Origin: Pandoraea thiooxydans
GTDB lineage: Bacteria > Pseudomonadota > Gammaproteobacteria > Burkholderiales > Burkholderiaceae
Direction: 5' to 3'
Assembly: GCF_001931675.1 (NCBI RefSeq)
Contig: NZ_CP014839.1
Span: 2,852,001-2,916,000, forward strand
Length of the DNA stretch: 64,000 nt
A program made the position numbers and the translations under genes. The notes below the pieces were generated by a model. That model saw nothing but the letters and a program-made list of their open reading frames with translations, made no database searches and was not told the DNA's origin. This document shows, in pieces, positions 50,095-59,783 of this stretch (position 1 is its first letter; every line of letters starts with the position of its first letter).

Positions 50095-52433
50095 TTGCCG
50101 ATTTGCAGCGCATATTGCGCCGCGCGCTCCAGGTTGGTTTCAAGTTGACGCTTGCCGGCGACATATTGATTCGGCCAGGCGATCTCCTTGTAGCCGATCT
50201 TGGCGGCCTCGTGCAAGGTCCAGAATGGGTCGGCCAGATGAGGCCGCGCCAGCGCGCACAGGTCCGCGCGCCCCGAGGCGATGATGCTGTTGACGTGATC
50301 GGCCTCGAAAATCGCCCCCACGGCGATGGTCGGAATATGCGCCTCGTTGCGCACCCGATCGGCGAAAGGCGTCTGGAACATCCGGCCATAGACCGGCTTT
50401 TCCGCCTTGCTGACCTGGCCCGACGAGCAATCGATCAGATCGGCGCCGGCCGCCTTGAAGGCGCGCGCAATCGCCACCGCGTCGTCGGCGGTGATGCCGC
50501 CCTCGACCCAGTCGTGCGCCGAGATTCTGACCGACATCGGCTTGTCGCTCGGCCACACGGCGCGCACCGCATGGAACACTTCGAGCGGATAGCGCAAGCG
50601 GTTCTCAAGGCTGCCGCCATAGCTGTCGGTGCGATGGTTGGTCAGCGGCGAGATGAAACTCGACAACAGATAGCCGTGCGCGCAGTGCAGTTCGAGCCAG
50701 TCGAAGCCGGCCTCGTGCGCGCGCCGTGCGGCCGCGACGAAATCGTCCTTGACGCGCGCCATGTCCGCTTCGTCCATCGCGCGCGGCGTTTGCGAGACAC
50801 CTTCGATATACGGCAGCGGCGAGGCCGAAATCAGCGGCCAATTGCCGGCGGCAAGCGGCTGATCGATCCCTTCCCAGGCCAGCCGTGTCGATCCCTTGCG
50901 CCCGGCATGGCCGATCTGCATGGCGATCCTGGCCTCGCTGTTGGCATGCACGAATTCGACGATGCGCCTCCAGGCCGCCGCCTGCTCGTCATTCCACAGA
51001 CCCGGGCAACCCGGAGTGATGCGCGCATCGGGCGACACGCACGTCATTTCCGCCACCACCATGCCGGCGCCGCCCAACGCGCGGCTGCCCAGGTGGACCA
51101 GGTGGAATTCGCCCGGCACGCCGTCGCGCGCCGAATACATGGCCATCGGCGACATCACGATGCGGTTCTTCAACTGCACGCCGCGCGCCTGGAACGGGGT
51201 AAACATCGGCGGAATCACCTGTTGCGATGGCCGGCGCTCGACGCCGGCACGGCGCGCCAGCCAGTCCTCATAGGCCTCGACGTACTGCTTGTCGCGCAGC
51301 CGCAGGTTTTCGTGCGAAATCCGCTGCGAGCGCGTCAACAGCGAATAAGCGAATTGCTCCGGCTCGAACTCGGCATAACGCTCGACGCTTTCGAACCATT
51401 CGGTGGAGTTGCGCGCCGCGTTCTGGATCTTGAGCACCTCGACGCTGCGAATTTCCTCGTACTTGCCCAGCGCATGCGGCAGGTCGTCGGTACCGAACTC
51501 ACGGAAGCAATCGGCCAGTTGAATGGCGTCCTCGAGCGCGAGCTTGGTGCCCGAGCCGATCGAGAAATGCGCGGTGTGGGCTGCATCGCCCATCAACACC
51601 ACCGGCACCGATTTACCGTCGAGTTGATTCCAGTGCACCCACGTATTGCAGATCACGCGCGGGAACCGGATCCAGATGGCCGAGCCGCGCAGGTGCTTGG
51701 CGTTGTTGAGCAGCTTGTGCCCGCCCAAATATTTGGAGAACAGGCGCTCGCAATAGGCAATGCCGTCGTCCTGGCTCATTTCGTCGAGCCCGGCCTTTTT
51801 CCAGACATCTTCCGGCGCCTCGACGATGAAGGTCGACGTTTCATCGTCGAACTGATAGGCATGCGCCTGAAACCAGCCATGCTCGGTTTGCTCGAACGCA
51901 AAGGTAAACGCATCGAACCGCTGATGCGTACCCAACCAGACGAAACGGCATTTGCGTACGTCGATATCGGGATGGAAGGTGTCTTGGTAGCGCGTGCGGA
52001 TGCGGCTGTTCAAGCCGTCCGAGGCGATCACCAGGTCGGCGTCGTATTGCCGGGCGATTGCCTGGTCGTCGCTCACCTCGTTTTCGAACACCAGTTCGAC
52101 GCCAAGCGCCTCGCAGCGCGCCTGCAGAATATTGAGCAGCTTTTTGCGGCCAATGCCGATGAAACCGTGGCCGCCCGAGCGCAGCGTGCGGTCCTTGAAG
52201 TGAATATCGATATCGTCCCAGTGATTGAAAGCGGCGTTGATCTGCTCGGCGCTCTCGGGATCCGCCGTCACCAGGTTGTCCATCGTGGCGTCGGAAAACA
52301 CCACCCCCCAGCCAAAGGTGTCATAAGGGCGATTGCGCTCGATCACCACGACGCGATGGGCCGGGTTGCGGCGCTTCATCAAAAGCCCGAAATACAAGCC
52401 TGCCGGGCCGCCACCGATGCATACGATGTTCAT
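50091..52433 (-). CDS. 2-aminobenzoyl-CoA monooxygenase/reductase (FAD monooxygenase-OYE fusion)
   Basis: This 780-residue fusion joins a class A flavin monooxygenase (about 1-400) with [17 protein letters not shown] at the start and the GDAAHT FAD motif at 282-287 to an Old Yellow Enzyme reductase (about 405-780) beginning [21 protein letters not shown] and containing [16 protein letters not shown]. The family includes 2-aminobenzoyl-CoA monooxygenase/reductase and salicylyl-CoA 5-hydroxylase homologues. The aminobenzoate ligase and RidA context favours the former: hydroxylation at C5 and ring reduction, both dearomatising. The ATG at 52433 has GGAGGA upstream. It is the first gene of the operon. 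Confidence 0.93.
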   Translation of the reverse strand: MNIVCIGGGPAGLYFGLLMKRRNPAHRVVVIERNRPYDTFGWGVVFSDATMDNLVTADPESAEQINAAFNHWDDIDIHFKDRTLRSGGHGFIGIGRKKLLNILQARCEALGVELVFENEVSDDQAIARQYDADLVIASDGLNSRIRTRYQDTFHPDIDVRKCRFVWLGTHQRFDAFTFAFEQTEHGWFQAHAYQFDDETSTFIVEAPEDVWKKAGLDEMSQDDGIAYCERLFSKYLGGHKLLNNAKHLRGSAIWIRFPRVICNTWVHWNQLDGKSVPVVLMGDAAHTAHFSIGSGTKLALEDAIQLADCFREFGTDDLPHALGKYEEIRSVEVLKIQNAARNSTEWFESVERYAEFEPEQFAYSLLTRSQRISHENLRLRDKQYVEAYEDWLARRAGVERRPSQQVIPPMFTPFQARGVQLKNRIVMSPMAMYSARDGVPGEFHLVHLGSRALGGAGMVVAEMTCVSPDARITPGCPGLWNDEQAAAWRRIVEFVHANSEARIAMQIGHAGRKGSTRLAWEGIDQPLAAGNWPLISASPLPYIEGVSQTPRAMDEADMARVKDDFVAAARRAHEAGFDWLELHCAHGYLLSSFISPLTNHRTDSYGGSLENRLRYPLEVFHAVRAVWPSDKPMSVRISAHDWVEGGITADDAVAIARAFKAAGADLIDCSSGQVSKAEKPVYGRMFQTPFADRVRNEAHIPTIAVGAIFEADHVNSIIASGRADLCALARPHLADPFWTLHEAAKIGYKEIAWPNQYVAGKRQLETNLERAAQYALQIGK

Positions 52434-52492
52434 TGCGCTTCCTCCATCTTGGCTGGACACTGGGCCGGCCTGGACGGCGCGGCGCGGCGCGT

Positions 52493-52526
52493 TTAATTAA
52501 TCCATAAATATTTTATGCTTAAAATA
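52493..52526. promoter_or_regulatory. AT-rich dyads in the promoter region of the anthranilate operon
   Basis: TTAATTAA at 52493-52500 and the inverted repeat TATTTTA-TGCT-TAAAATA at 52509-52526 lie 60-95 bases upstream of the monooxygenase/reductase ATG, in a short AT-rich island within GC-rich DNA. They probably mark the operon promoter and an operator. No regulator gene is adjacent. Confidence 0.5.
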
Positions 52527-52639
52527 ATAATCCAAAGTGTGGCCGGATACAAGCCCCGCATGCGGGAGGCTCTCGAGATACTCGCCCGACATGCGATCAT
52601 GCCAGGCACGCGGTGCGCATCCTGCGTCCGGCGCGGGCC

Positions 52640-54538
52640 TCAACCGGCCTGCACGGCGTCGCGAATCAGCTGCAGCGCGGCAGGGTCCTCGATCGTCACC
52701 AGTTCGCCGGTGTGCCGCCCTTCGCAAATGGCCTGGATGGCGCGGCGCAGCAATTTGCCCGAGCGCGTCTTCGGCAGCAGCGCGACGAAGCGAATGCGCG
52801 CCGGCCGCGCGATGCCGCCCAGTTGGTGCTCCACCAGCCGCATCAATTCGCCTTCCAGCGTCTGGCAGTCGGCCGCAGTTGCAACTCGCTCGGCATGGCG
52901 CACGACCGCGAAGGCCATCGCCACCTGCCCCTTGAGCGCATCGCTCACGCCGACCACCGCCACCTCGGCAATCTCGGGGTGGCTGGCCAGACTCTCCTCG
53001 ATCTCGCGCGTGCCGAGCCGGTGCCCCGCCACGTTGATCACGTCGTCGGTGCGCCCGAGAATGAAATAGTAGCCATCGTCGTCGCGCATGCCCCAGTCGA
53101 AGCTCGAATACAGCAGCCGATCCGGCACGGTCGACCAATACGTCTTGACGAAGCGCTCGTCGTCGCGCCACAGCGTGCTCATGCACCCGGGCGGCAACGG
53201 TCCGGCGATCGCCAGCACGCCCTTTTCGTTGGCCCCGCAATCCTGACCGGTGGCCTCGTTGACCAACCGCACGTCGTAGCCGAACACGGGCAGCCCCGGC
53301 GAGCCGTATTTGCCCGGCAGATCCGGCTCGACGCCGCGTGCCAGCGCCAGGATCGGCCAGCCCGTCTCGGTTTGCCAGTAGTTGTCCAGGATCGGCTTGC
53401 CGATGCCCTCGTTGATCCAGTGCGCGGTCGGTTCGTCCAACGGCTCACCCGCCAGAAAAACCCGCTGCAGGTGCGACAGATCATATTGAGTGAGGTAGGC
53501 CGGATCCTGCTTCTTCAGCATCCGAATCGCGGTCGGCGCGGAGAACATGATGTTGACCTTGTGCCGCTCGGCGATGCGCCACCATACCCCGCCGTCGGGC
53601 TTCACGGGCGTGCCTTCGTACATCACCGTCGCCATGCCGGCGATCAGCGGCCCATAGACGATGTAGCTGTGCCCGACCACCCAGCCGATATCGGAGGCGG
53701 TAAACATCGTGTCGCCAGGCCGGCCGCAGAAAATGGCTTTCATGGAGGCAGCCAGCGCCACCGCATAGCCGCCGGTGTCGCGCTGCACTCCTTTGGGCTT
53801 GCCGGTGGTGCCCGAGGTATGCAGCACGTAAGACGGCTCGCTCGATTCCAGCCAGACGCACGGCACCTCGGCGCCGAGATGTTGCTCACGCAAGGCGGCG
53901 TAGTCCAGATCGCGCCCCGCCACATGCGCCATCGGCGCCAGGCCGCGGTCCACCAGCAGCACGCGCTCGGGTTTGGCCGTGGCCAGCTCGATCCCCTCGT
54001 CGAGCAGCGGTTTGTAGGGAACGACTTTGCCGTTGCGCGAGCCGGCGTCGGCCGACACGATCACCTTGGGCGCCACGTCGTCGATGCGCGAGGCCAGGTT
54101 GGCCGCGGCAAAACCGCCAAACACCACGGCATGGATCGCACCGAGCCGCGCGCAGGCCAGCATCGCGAAGCAGGCTTGTGGAATCATCGGCATGTAGATC
54201 AGCACGCGATCGCCGCGCCCCACGCCCTGCGCCCGCAGGCTCGCCGCCATGCAGTTGACCTCGGCATGCAGTGCGGCGAAGTCGTACACCTGCTCCTGCC
54301 CGGTTTCGCTCGAGACCCAGATCAGCGCGGGCTGTGCGGCGCGCGCGCCCAGATGCCGGTCGACGGCGTTATGGCACAGATTGGTGCGACCGCCCACGAA
54401 CCACCGCGCAAAGGGTGGCCGGCTGTAGTCGAGCACTTCGGCAAAAGGGGTTTCCCACTCGATCAGGCTGGCCTGCTCGCGCCAGAATCCGTCACGGTCG
54501 GTCAGCGAGCGGACGTAGAAATCGTGGTAAGCACCCAT
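52640..54538 (-). CDS. prpE: Propionyl-CoA synthetase-type acyl-CoA synthetase
   Basis: The 632-residue AMP-forming synthetase has the PrpE-like N-terminus (DRDGFWREQASLIEWETPF, NLCHNAVDRHL), adenylation motif TSGTTGKPKGVQRDTGGYAVAL near 255, TASDIGWVVGHSYIVYGPLIAG, YWQTETGWPI near 385, FILGRTDDVINVAGHRLGTREIE near 500 and the catalytic, probably acetyl-regulated Lys in PKTRSGKLLRR near 590. It activates propionate or acetate to the CoA ester. GGAGGA precedes the ATG at 54538. It is separated from the anthranilate operon by 206 bases with its own AT-rich promoter region, so cotranscription is uncertain. Confidence 0.87.
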   Translation of the reverse strand: MGAYHDFYVRSLTDRDGFWREQASLIEWETPFAEVLDYSRPPFARWFVGGRTNLCHNAVDRHLGARAAQPALIWVSSETGQEQVYDFAALHAEVNCMAASLRAQGVGRGDRVLIYMPMIPQACFAMLACARLGAIHAVVFGGFAAANLASRIDDVAPKVIVSADAGSRNGKVVPYKPLLDEGIELATAKPERVLLVDRGLAPMAHVAGRDLDYAALREQHLGAEVPCVWLESSEPSYVLHTSGTTGKPKGVQRDTGGYAVALAASMKAIFCGRPGDTMFTASDIGWVVGHSYIVYGPLIAGMATVMYEGTPVKPDGGVWWRIAERHKVNIMFSAPTAIRMLKKQDPAYLTQYDLSHLQRVFLAGEPLDEPTAHWINEGIGKPILDNYWQTETGWPILALARGVEPDLPGKYGSPGLPVFGYDVRLVNEATGQDCGANEKGVLAIAGPLPPGCMSTLWRDDERFVKTYWSTVPDRLLYSSFDWGMRDDDGYYFILGRTDDVINVAGHRLGTREIEESLASHPEIAEVAVVGVSDALKGQVAMAFAVVRHAERVATAADCQTLEGELMRLVEHQLGGIARPARIRFVALLPKTRSGKLLRRAIQAICEGRHTGELVTIEDPAALQLIRDAVQAG

Positions 54539-54641
54539 GCGTCTCCTCCATTTTTTTGATCGATATGGCACGCAGTCTGCGCTGACGAGCTTACGCCCAT
54601 CTTACCGCCAACCCGCGGCTGCGCAGCGGTTTCGGACACGA

Positions 54642-54673
54642 CAAAAAAAACGCCGCGGACAAGCCGCGGCGTT
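54642..54673 (-). terminator. Rho-independent terminator after mltD
   Basis: AACGCCGCGG and CCGCGGCGTT form a 10-bp stem with a five-base loop. On the minus strand eight T residues follow, ending the mltD transcript. Confidence 0.92.
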
Positions 54674-54699
54674 CAATTCGATGCGCAGTATCACGCAGA

Positions 54700-56403
54700 T
54701 CAGCGCTCCGCAGTTCGCAACGTTTTCTCGAAGCGACGTTTGGATCTGTCAGCCACAGCGCGCTTGGCGGTCGCCTTCCGATCTTTCTCCCTGGCGCTCA
54801 CCGCCGGCGCGCCATGTCTGCTGCCTTTTCTGCTGGCTACCTCTTTTCTCTTGGACTCATGCCGCACCGTGGCTCGTTTTGCCACTTCGCGCCTGACCAC
54901 CTCGTGCTTGACAGTGTTGCGACGCGCGGCTTCACGCTTGGTCACGGGGCGATGCGAACTCACCGTGCGCCTCTCTGTCACCGCGCCCGCCACGCGGCGC
55001 TCGGGCGCCCCGCGCACCATCAGCACGAGCGTCTGACCGGCCCGCAACCCATTACCCCGCATGCGATTCCAGCGCTTGATTTCGAGCTCACTCACACCAT
55101 AGCGCCTGGCCACCGCGCTCAACGAGTCGCCACGCCGCACGCGTACGGCCACCCTGCGCACGGGCGGTACTTCCGGCTCCAGAGCCAGTACGGCATTGTC
55201 AGCCACGGTCGAGCTGATGTCCCGATCATTCTCGCCGGTACGCGGCACCAGAATGGTCGATCCGGCCTTCATGCGGAATCGCGGCGGAATGCCGTTGACC
55301 GAGCGGATCGTCGATGCCTCCACACCCAGCCGCTTGGCGATCACCTCAGGCGACTCGGCGCGTCTGATTGTATAGGTGGTCCAGCTCGATAACGGCTTCT
55401 TGTAGCTCTTGAGCTGCTTCGCGAAGATGTCGGCGTTATCGAACGGCAGCAGAATCTTCGATTTCGTCGCCCCCAGGATCACCGGCTTCTTGAACGCCGG
55501 ATTGAGCGCCCGAAACTCGCTCAGCGGCAGATCGGCCAGGCGCGCGGCCAGCGCCACGTCGATATCGTGAGAGGTCGTCACACTGACGAAATAGGGGTGA
55601 TTCGGAATTTCCGGCAGCTTCACATCGTAGAGCGCGGGGTGCTCGATGATGTTCTTGATCGCCTGCAGCTTCGGCACGTATTCGCGCGTCTCGGTGGGCA
55701 GGCGCAGGCTCTGGTAGTCGGTCGGCAAGCCCTGTGCCTGATTGCGCGCTATCGCGCGCTGCACGTTGCCCTCGCCCCAGTTGTAGGCGGCCAGCGCAAG
55801 GTACCAGTCGCCGAACATATCGTGCAGGTTCGACAGATAGTCCAGCGCCGCGTCGGTCGAGGCCACCACATCGCGGCGCTCGTCGCTGAACATGTTCTGC
55901 TTGAGGTTGTAGGTCTTGCCGGTGCTCGGGATGAACTGCCACATGCCCGCGGCCTTGGCGGTCGACAGCGCCTGCGGATTGTAGGCGCTCTCCACGAACG
56001 GCAGCAGCGCCAGCTCGGTCGGCATGTGACGCTTCTCGAGCTCCTCGACGATATGGAACAGGTAGCGGCTCGAGCGGTTGACCATACGCTCCACGTACTC
56101 GGGGCGAGCCGCGTACCACGCCGTGCGTTCCTGCACCAGCGGGCTGTCCAGATCGGGGATCGCGAAGCCACGGCGGATGCGGCTCCATAGATCGTTATCC
56201 TGGTGATCGCCATACGACAGATTGTCGAGCGAGTCCTTGTCGACGTCGATCGTCTGGTCGCTGGAAACTTGCTGTTTGGAAGAACTGGAGAGAGCCGAAG
56301 CGGAGGAAGTACTGCTTTGCGCTGTCGAAGTGCCGGAACCGGGCGGCGCGCTAGCACACGCTGCCAATACCAGCGTCAGTAGCAGGCTAACGATAAGACG
56401 CAT
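54700..56403 (-). CDS. mltD: Membrane-bound lytic murein transglycosylase D with LysM repeats and basic tail
   Basis: The 567-residue lipoprotein has a signal peptide with lipobox LAAC (Cys16), an SLT transglycosylase domain (about 90-250) with catalytic Glu in LALLPFVESAYNPQALS, GMWQFIPSTGKTYNL and LALAAYNWGEGNVQRAI, then two LysM modules near 342-386 (TYTIRRAESPEVIAKRLGV) and 419-465 (VRVRRGDSLSAVARRYGV). The last 95 residues are very rich in Arg and Lys, an extension not usual for MltD. It cleaves peptidoglycan glycan strands in the periplasm. It has its own promoter upstream. Confidence 0.93.
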   Translation of the reverse strand: MRLIVSLLLTLVLAACASAPPGSGTSTAQSSTSSASALSSSSKQQVSSDQTIDVDKDSLDNLSYGDHQDNDLWSRIRRGFAIPDLDSPLVQERTAWYAARPEYVERMVNRSSRYLFHIVEELEKRHMPTELALLPFVESAYNPQALSTAKAAGMWQFIPSTGKTYNLKQNMFSDERRDVVASTDAALDYLSNLHDMFGDWYLALAAYNWGEGNVQRAIARNQAQGLPTDYQSLRLPTETREYVPKLQAIKNIIEHPALYDVKLPEIPNHPYFVSVTTSHDIDVALAARLADLPLSEFRALNPAFKKPVILGATKSKILLPFDNADIFAKQLKSYKKPLSSWTTYTIRRAESPEVIAKRLGVEASTIRSVNGIPPRFRMKAGSTILVPRTGENDRDISSTVADNAVLALEPEVPPVRRVAVRVRRGDSLSAVARRYGVSELEIKRWNRMRGNGLRAGQTLVLMVRGAPERRVAGAVTERRTVSSHRPVTKREAARRNTVKHEVVRREVAKRATVRHESKRKEVASRKGSRHGAPAVSAREKDRKATAKRAVADRSKRRFEKTLRTAER

Positions 56404-56448
56404 TGATTATTCTCAATGTTGACGGCTTCTTACTGGAAAATTTCAAGG

Positions 56449-56477
56449 ATGGTAAGGAAACCCTCCTTGCGCGTCAA
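56449..56477 (-). promoter_or_regulatory. Candidate sigma-70 promoter of mltD
   Basis: On the minus strand TTGACG (56477-56472) and TACCAT (56454-56449) are separated by 17 bases, about 45 bases upstream of the mltD ATG in a locally AT-rich stretch. Confidence 0.55.
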
Positions 56478-56541
56478 CCATTTTTGCCTGATTTTGATGC
56501 ACTTTTGGCTAAAATTAAGGGCAATCCCCTAGGAACTCCGG

Positions 56542-57336
56542 CTAACGAAAACCGTCCTTCCATGCCCGGATCGCGGCAAAGACACCCAGCCGGTCCAACG
56601 ATGTCTGGCCCGCTTGAGAGATGGCGGCCTCGCGCACCTGCGGCGCGTTGCTGCGCAAAAATGGATTGACCGCCAGCTCGTGGGCGAGCGTGGTCGGCAC
56701 GGTGGGCAGACCCGCTTGCCGCAGGCGCGAGGCCTCGTCCCGCCAGGCGCGCAGCGCGGCATTATCCGGCTCGCACGCCAGCGCGAAGCGGATATTCGAC
56801 ATCGTATATTCGTGCGCGCAGTGCACGCGCGTGTCGCCGGGCAGCGCGGCAAGCCGGTCGAGCGAAGCCAGCATCTGTGCCGGCGAGCCCTCGAACAGCC
56901 GCCCGCAACCGCTGGCGAACAGGGTATCGCCACAAAACAGCCGCGGCGCCTGGCCGTCTTGCGCGGCCATCCAGTAGGCGATGTGTCCGCGCGTATGGCC
57001 GGGTACACTGATCACGTCGAACTGCAGCCGCGGCGCCTCGAGCGCGACCCGCTCGCCGTCGCCCAGCGGATGGTCGACCGACGGAATCGACTCGGCCGCC
57101 GGCCCGTACACGGGCACCTTGCCATGCGCGAGCAACTCGGCCACGCCGCCGACATGATCGCCATGGTGATGTGTCAGTAAAATAGCGGAGAGTTCAAGAC
57201 GATGGGCGCGCAGATAGTCGAGCACAGGCTGGCTCGCGCCCGGGTCGACCACGACCGCCTCGACGCCGTTGCTCAACAACCAGATATAGTTGTCCTGAAA
57301 TGCCGGGATCGGCACCACGCTCAATGCAGCCATCAT
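56542..57336 (-). CDS. gloB: Hydroxyacylglutathione hydrolase (glyoxalase II)
   Basis: The 264-residue metallo-beta-lactamase-fold enzyme hydrolyses S-lactoylglutathione in methylglyoxal detoxification. Motifs are IPAFQDNYIWLL at the start, metal site THHHGDHVGG near residue 55, PGHTRGHIAYW, FCGDTLFASGCGRLFEG and CAHEYTMSNIRFAL, and a C-terminal AINPFLR-like AVNPFLRSN. Tandem ATG codons mark the start. It is divergent from the methyltransferase gene with only 12 bases between. Confidence 0.95.
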   Translation of the reverse strand: MMAALSVVPIPAFQDNYIWLLSNGVEAVVVDPGASQPVLDYLRAHRLELSAILLTHHHGDHVGGVAELLAHGKVPVYGPAAESIPSVDHPLGDGERVALEAPRLQFDVISVPGHTRGHIAYWMAAQDGQAPRLFCGDTLFASGCGRLFEGSPAQMLASLDRLAALPGDTRVHCAHEYTMSNIRFALACEPDNAALRAWRDEASRLRQAGLPTVPTTLAHELAVNPFLRSNAPQVREAAISQAGQTSLDRLGVFAAIRAWKDGFR

Positions 57337-57348
57337 TCACCCACCAAT

Positions 57349-58185
57349 ATGTCCGATGCAAAGATTATAGACTGGCCCGCCTGGCTTGATTCACCGCCGG
57401 GCCGCTACGTGATGGCGTGGGAGCAGGCCCAGTTCGATCATTGGGTCGGCGACGTGTTCGGCTATCACGCGCTGCAACTCGGCTTGCCGGAACTCGACGC
57501 GCTGCGCGAAAACCGCATGCCTTATCGTGGACTGGTATTGCCGTTTCGCCCGCAGCAACGCCCCGCACCCGCGCCGGTCGAGGTACGCGCCGCGGCCGGC
57601 TGCGTCCACCCTCACGCTCACCACGCGCGCCCCGTGCGCGACGTGCTCATCAGCCGCTTCGACGAGTTGCCGATCGCGACCCAAAGCATCGATTTGGCGG
57701 TGCTGCCGCACGTGCTCGAATTCACCGAAAACCCGCACGACATTCTGCGTGAAGTCTGCCGGGTGCTGGTGCCTGAAGGACAAATCATCATCACCGGCTT
57801 CAACAACCTCAGCCTGTGGGGCGCGCGCGAGCAACTGGCGCGCCTGAGCGGCAAGCCGTTCCTGCCGCAGCCGGTCGACCTGATCGCCTTCACGCGCCTC
57901 AAGGACTGGCTCAAGCTGCTGGGCTTCGATCTCGACCGCGGCCGCTTCGGCTGCTACCGCCCCCCCATGCGCCGCGAACATTGGCTGGCGCGCTTCTCGT
58001 TCCTTGAGGCCGCCGGCGACCGCTGGTGGCCGATCTTCGGCGGCGTCTATGGCGTGCGCGCGGTCAAGCGCGTGCGCGGCATGCGTTTGGTCGGCCGGGT
58101 GCGCAAGCGTATACTCAGCCTCCAGCCGGAGCTCAAGCCGGTTGCCACACCCAACACGACACACCGCGACCACCCCGATTCATGA
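57349..58185 (+). CDS. Methyltransferase-like protein next to gloB and rnhA
   Basis: The 278-residue protein belongs to the methyltransferase-11-type proteins found between gloB and rnhA. Visible features are [23 protein letters not shown] at the start, [49 protein letters not shown] (motifs II-III and post-I region) and SLWGAREQL. The glycine-rich SAM-binding motif I is not recognisable, and the region before motif II is short, so activity is uncertain. The ATG at 57349 fits the family. Its last codon overlaps the rnhA start as ATGA. Confidence 0.8.
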   Translation: MSDAKIIDWPAWLDSPPGRYVMAWEQAQFDHWVGDVFGYHALQLGLPELDALRENRMPYRGLVLPFRPQQRPAPAPVEVRAAAGCVHPHAHHARPVRDVLISRFDELPIATQSIDLAVLPHVLEFTENPHDILREVCRVLVPEGQIIITGFNNLSLWGAREQLARLSGKPFLPQPVDLIAFTRLKDWLKLLGFDLDRGRFGCYRPPMRREHWLARFSFLEAAGDRWWPIFGGVYGVRAVKRVRGMRLVGRVRKRILSLQPELKPVATPNTTHRDHPDS

Positions 58186-58625
58186 CCCTGCCTCACGTAG
58201 AAATTTTCACCGACGGCGCCTGCAAGGGAAACCCAGGCCCCGGCGGCTGGGGCGCCCTGCTGCGCTCCGGCGCCACCGAAAAGGAATTATTCGGCGGCGA
58301 ACCCCTCACCACCAACAACCGCATGGAATTGCTCGCGGTCATCCGCGCGCTCGAGGCGCTCAACCGTCGTTGCCACGTCGTGCTGCACACCGATTCGCAA
58401 TACGTGCAAAAAGGCATCAGCGAATGGATTCACGGCTGGAAGCAGCGCGGCTGGAAAACCGCGGCCAAGGCGCCGGTGAAAAATGCCGATCTCTGGCAAG
58501 AGCTCGACCGGGTCAGCCAGCAGCACCAGATCGAATGGCGCTGGATCAAGGGCCACGCCGGTCACGACGGCAATGAGCGTGCCGACCAGCTCGCCAATCG
58601 CGGCGTCGCCAGCCTCCAAACCTAA
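58182..58625 (+). CDS. rnhA: Ribonuclease HI
   Basis: The 147-residue enzyme cleaves RNA in RNA-DNA hybrids. The four catalytic acids are present: Asp in [17 protein letters not shown], Glu in [10 protein letters not shown], Asp in [12 protein letters not shown] and the last Asp in [21 protein letters not shown] holds the catalytic-loop His. The ATG overlaps the stop codon of the methyltransferase gene; longer readings lie inside that gene. dnaQ follows 17 bases downstream. Confidence 0.97.
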   Translation: MTLPHVEIFTDGACKGNPGPGGWGALLRSGATEKELFGGEPLTTNNRMELLAVIRALEALNRRCHVVLHTDSQYVQKGISEWIHGWKQRGWKTAAKAPVKNADLWQELDRVSQQHQIEWRWIKGHAGHDGNERADQLANRGVASLQT

Positions 58626-58642
58626 ACCTCGGACTTCACGCC

Positions 58643-59380
58643 ATGCGCCAACTCGTCGTCGACACCGAAACCACCGGACTGAACCCCAAGACCGGCGACC
58701 GCATCCTCGAAATCGGCTGCGTCGAACTCGTCAACCGTCGCCTCACCGGGCGCAACCTGCACTACTACATCAATCCCGAACGCGACAGCGACCCGGGCGC
58801 GTTGGCCGTGCACGGCCTGACCACCGAGTTTCTCAGCGACAAACCCAAATTCGCCGAAGTCGTCGACGAATTGCGCGACTACATCGCCGGCGCCGAAATC
58901 ATCATTCACAACGCGGCCTTCGACCTCGGCTTTTTCGACGCCGAATTCGAGCGGCTCGGCCTGCCAAGCTTCATGAGCCATTGCGACGGCCTGATCGACA
59001 CGCTGCTGCAAGCCCGCGAAATGTTCCCCGGCAGGCGCAACTCTCTCGACGCCCTGTGCGAGCGCCTGGGCGTGAGCAACGCCCACCGCACGTTGCACGG
59101 CGCGCTGCTCGATGCCGAGCTGCTCGCCGAGGTCTATCTGGCCATGACGCGCGGCCAGGAAAGCCTGGTGATCGATCTGATGGATGCTTCCGCCGACAGC
59201 GGCGAGTCCGACAACTCCTGCGTCGCGCTGCATCAGATCGAACTGCCCGTGCTGGCCGCCAGCGGCGAAGAGCAAGCCCTGCACGACGGACTGCTCGACG
59301 AACTCGATAAAAGCGTCAAGGGCACCTGCGTCTGGCGCGAGACCCCTGCTGCCGGCCCGGAGGCCGGCACCCCGTCCTGA
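58643..59380 (+). CDS. dnaQ: DNA polymerase III epsilon subunit (proofreading exonuclease)
   Basis: The 245-residue 3'-5' exonuclease has ExoI VVDTETTGLNPKTGDRILEIG at the N-terminus, ExoII IIHNAAFDLGFFDAEF near residue 90 and ExoIII-epsilon HGALLDAELLAEVYLAM near 152. The C-terminal tail should bind the polymerase alpha subunit. It follows rnhA in what looks like one operon and is followed by tRNA-Val. Confidence 0.96.
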   Translation: MRQLVVDTETTGLNPKTGDRILEIGCVELVNRRLTGRNLHYYINPERDSDPGALAVHGLTTEFLSDKPKFAEVVDELRDYIAGAEIIIHNAAFDLGFFDAEFERLGLPSFMSHCDGLIDTLLQAREMFPGRRNSLDALCERLGVSNAHRTLHGALLDAELLAEVYLAMTRGQESLVIDLMDASADSGESDNSCVALHQIELPVLAASGEEQALHDGLLDELDKSVKGTCVWRETPAAGPEAGTPS

Positions 59381-59421
59381 GCGCAAGCTCACCGGACGCC
59401 GGAAAAAGTCGATCGCCCCTC

Positions 59422-59450
59422 TTTACGGACTGCACAAATCATGGAATAAT
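59422..59450 (+). promoter_or_regulatory. Candidate promoter of tRNA-Val
   Basis: TTTACG (59422-59427) and AATAAT (59445-59450) are separated by 17 bases, about 14 bases before the tRNA 5' end. Confidence 0.55.
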
Positions 59451-59464
59451 CGCGGTCTCTTTTC

Positions 59465-59539
59465 GGGTGGTTAGCTCAGCGGTAGAGCACTGCCTTCACA
59501 CGGCAGGGGTCACAGGTTCAATCCCTGTACCACCCACCA
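59465..59539 (+). tRNA. tRNA-Val (anticodon CAC)
   Basis: The cloverleaf is complete: acceptor GGGTGGT/ACCACCC, D-arm AGCTCAGCGGTAGAGC, anticodon arm CTGCC-TTCACAC-GGCAG with anticodon CAC, T-arm with GGTTCAATCC, discriminator A and encoded CCA, 75 nt in total. A terminator follows. Confidence 0.97.
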
Positions 59540-59573
59540 AAAATCATCGGTGTGTGAAATCCCGAAGAATCAA

Positions 59574-59606
59574 GGCCCTACGGCATGAGCCGCAGGGCTT
59601 TTTTCT
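59574..59606 (+). terminator. Terminator after tRNA-Val
   Basis: GCCCT-A-CGGC and GCCG-C-AGGGC pair with one internal mismatch around ATGA, followed by TTTTTT. It ends the tRNA transcript. Confidence 0.8.
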
Positions 59607-59783
59607 TTGTGCGTCGCCATGGCAACCGACGCCACCGGGGCACAAGATGGAAAAATCACGGCATTGCGTTCGGATGGGAGCAACCCCGCAACGCTGGCCG
59701 GGACATGTAAATTTATGTCACTACGGCCACAGCATTCTTCCCGGATCGGTATCATGAGTGCAATCAACCGGGAGAATGACCTC

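Noticed and set aside
50079-52496. 805-residue open frame antisense to the monooxygenase/reductase fusion
   Set aside because: Codon-position shadow in GC-rich DNA with no domain resemblance.
59465-59539. tRNA-Val as an integration site of a genomic island
   Set aside because: No integrase, no direct repeat of the tRNA 3' end downstream that I could see, and ordinary composition follows.
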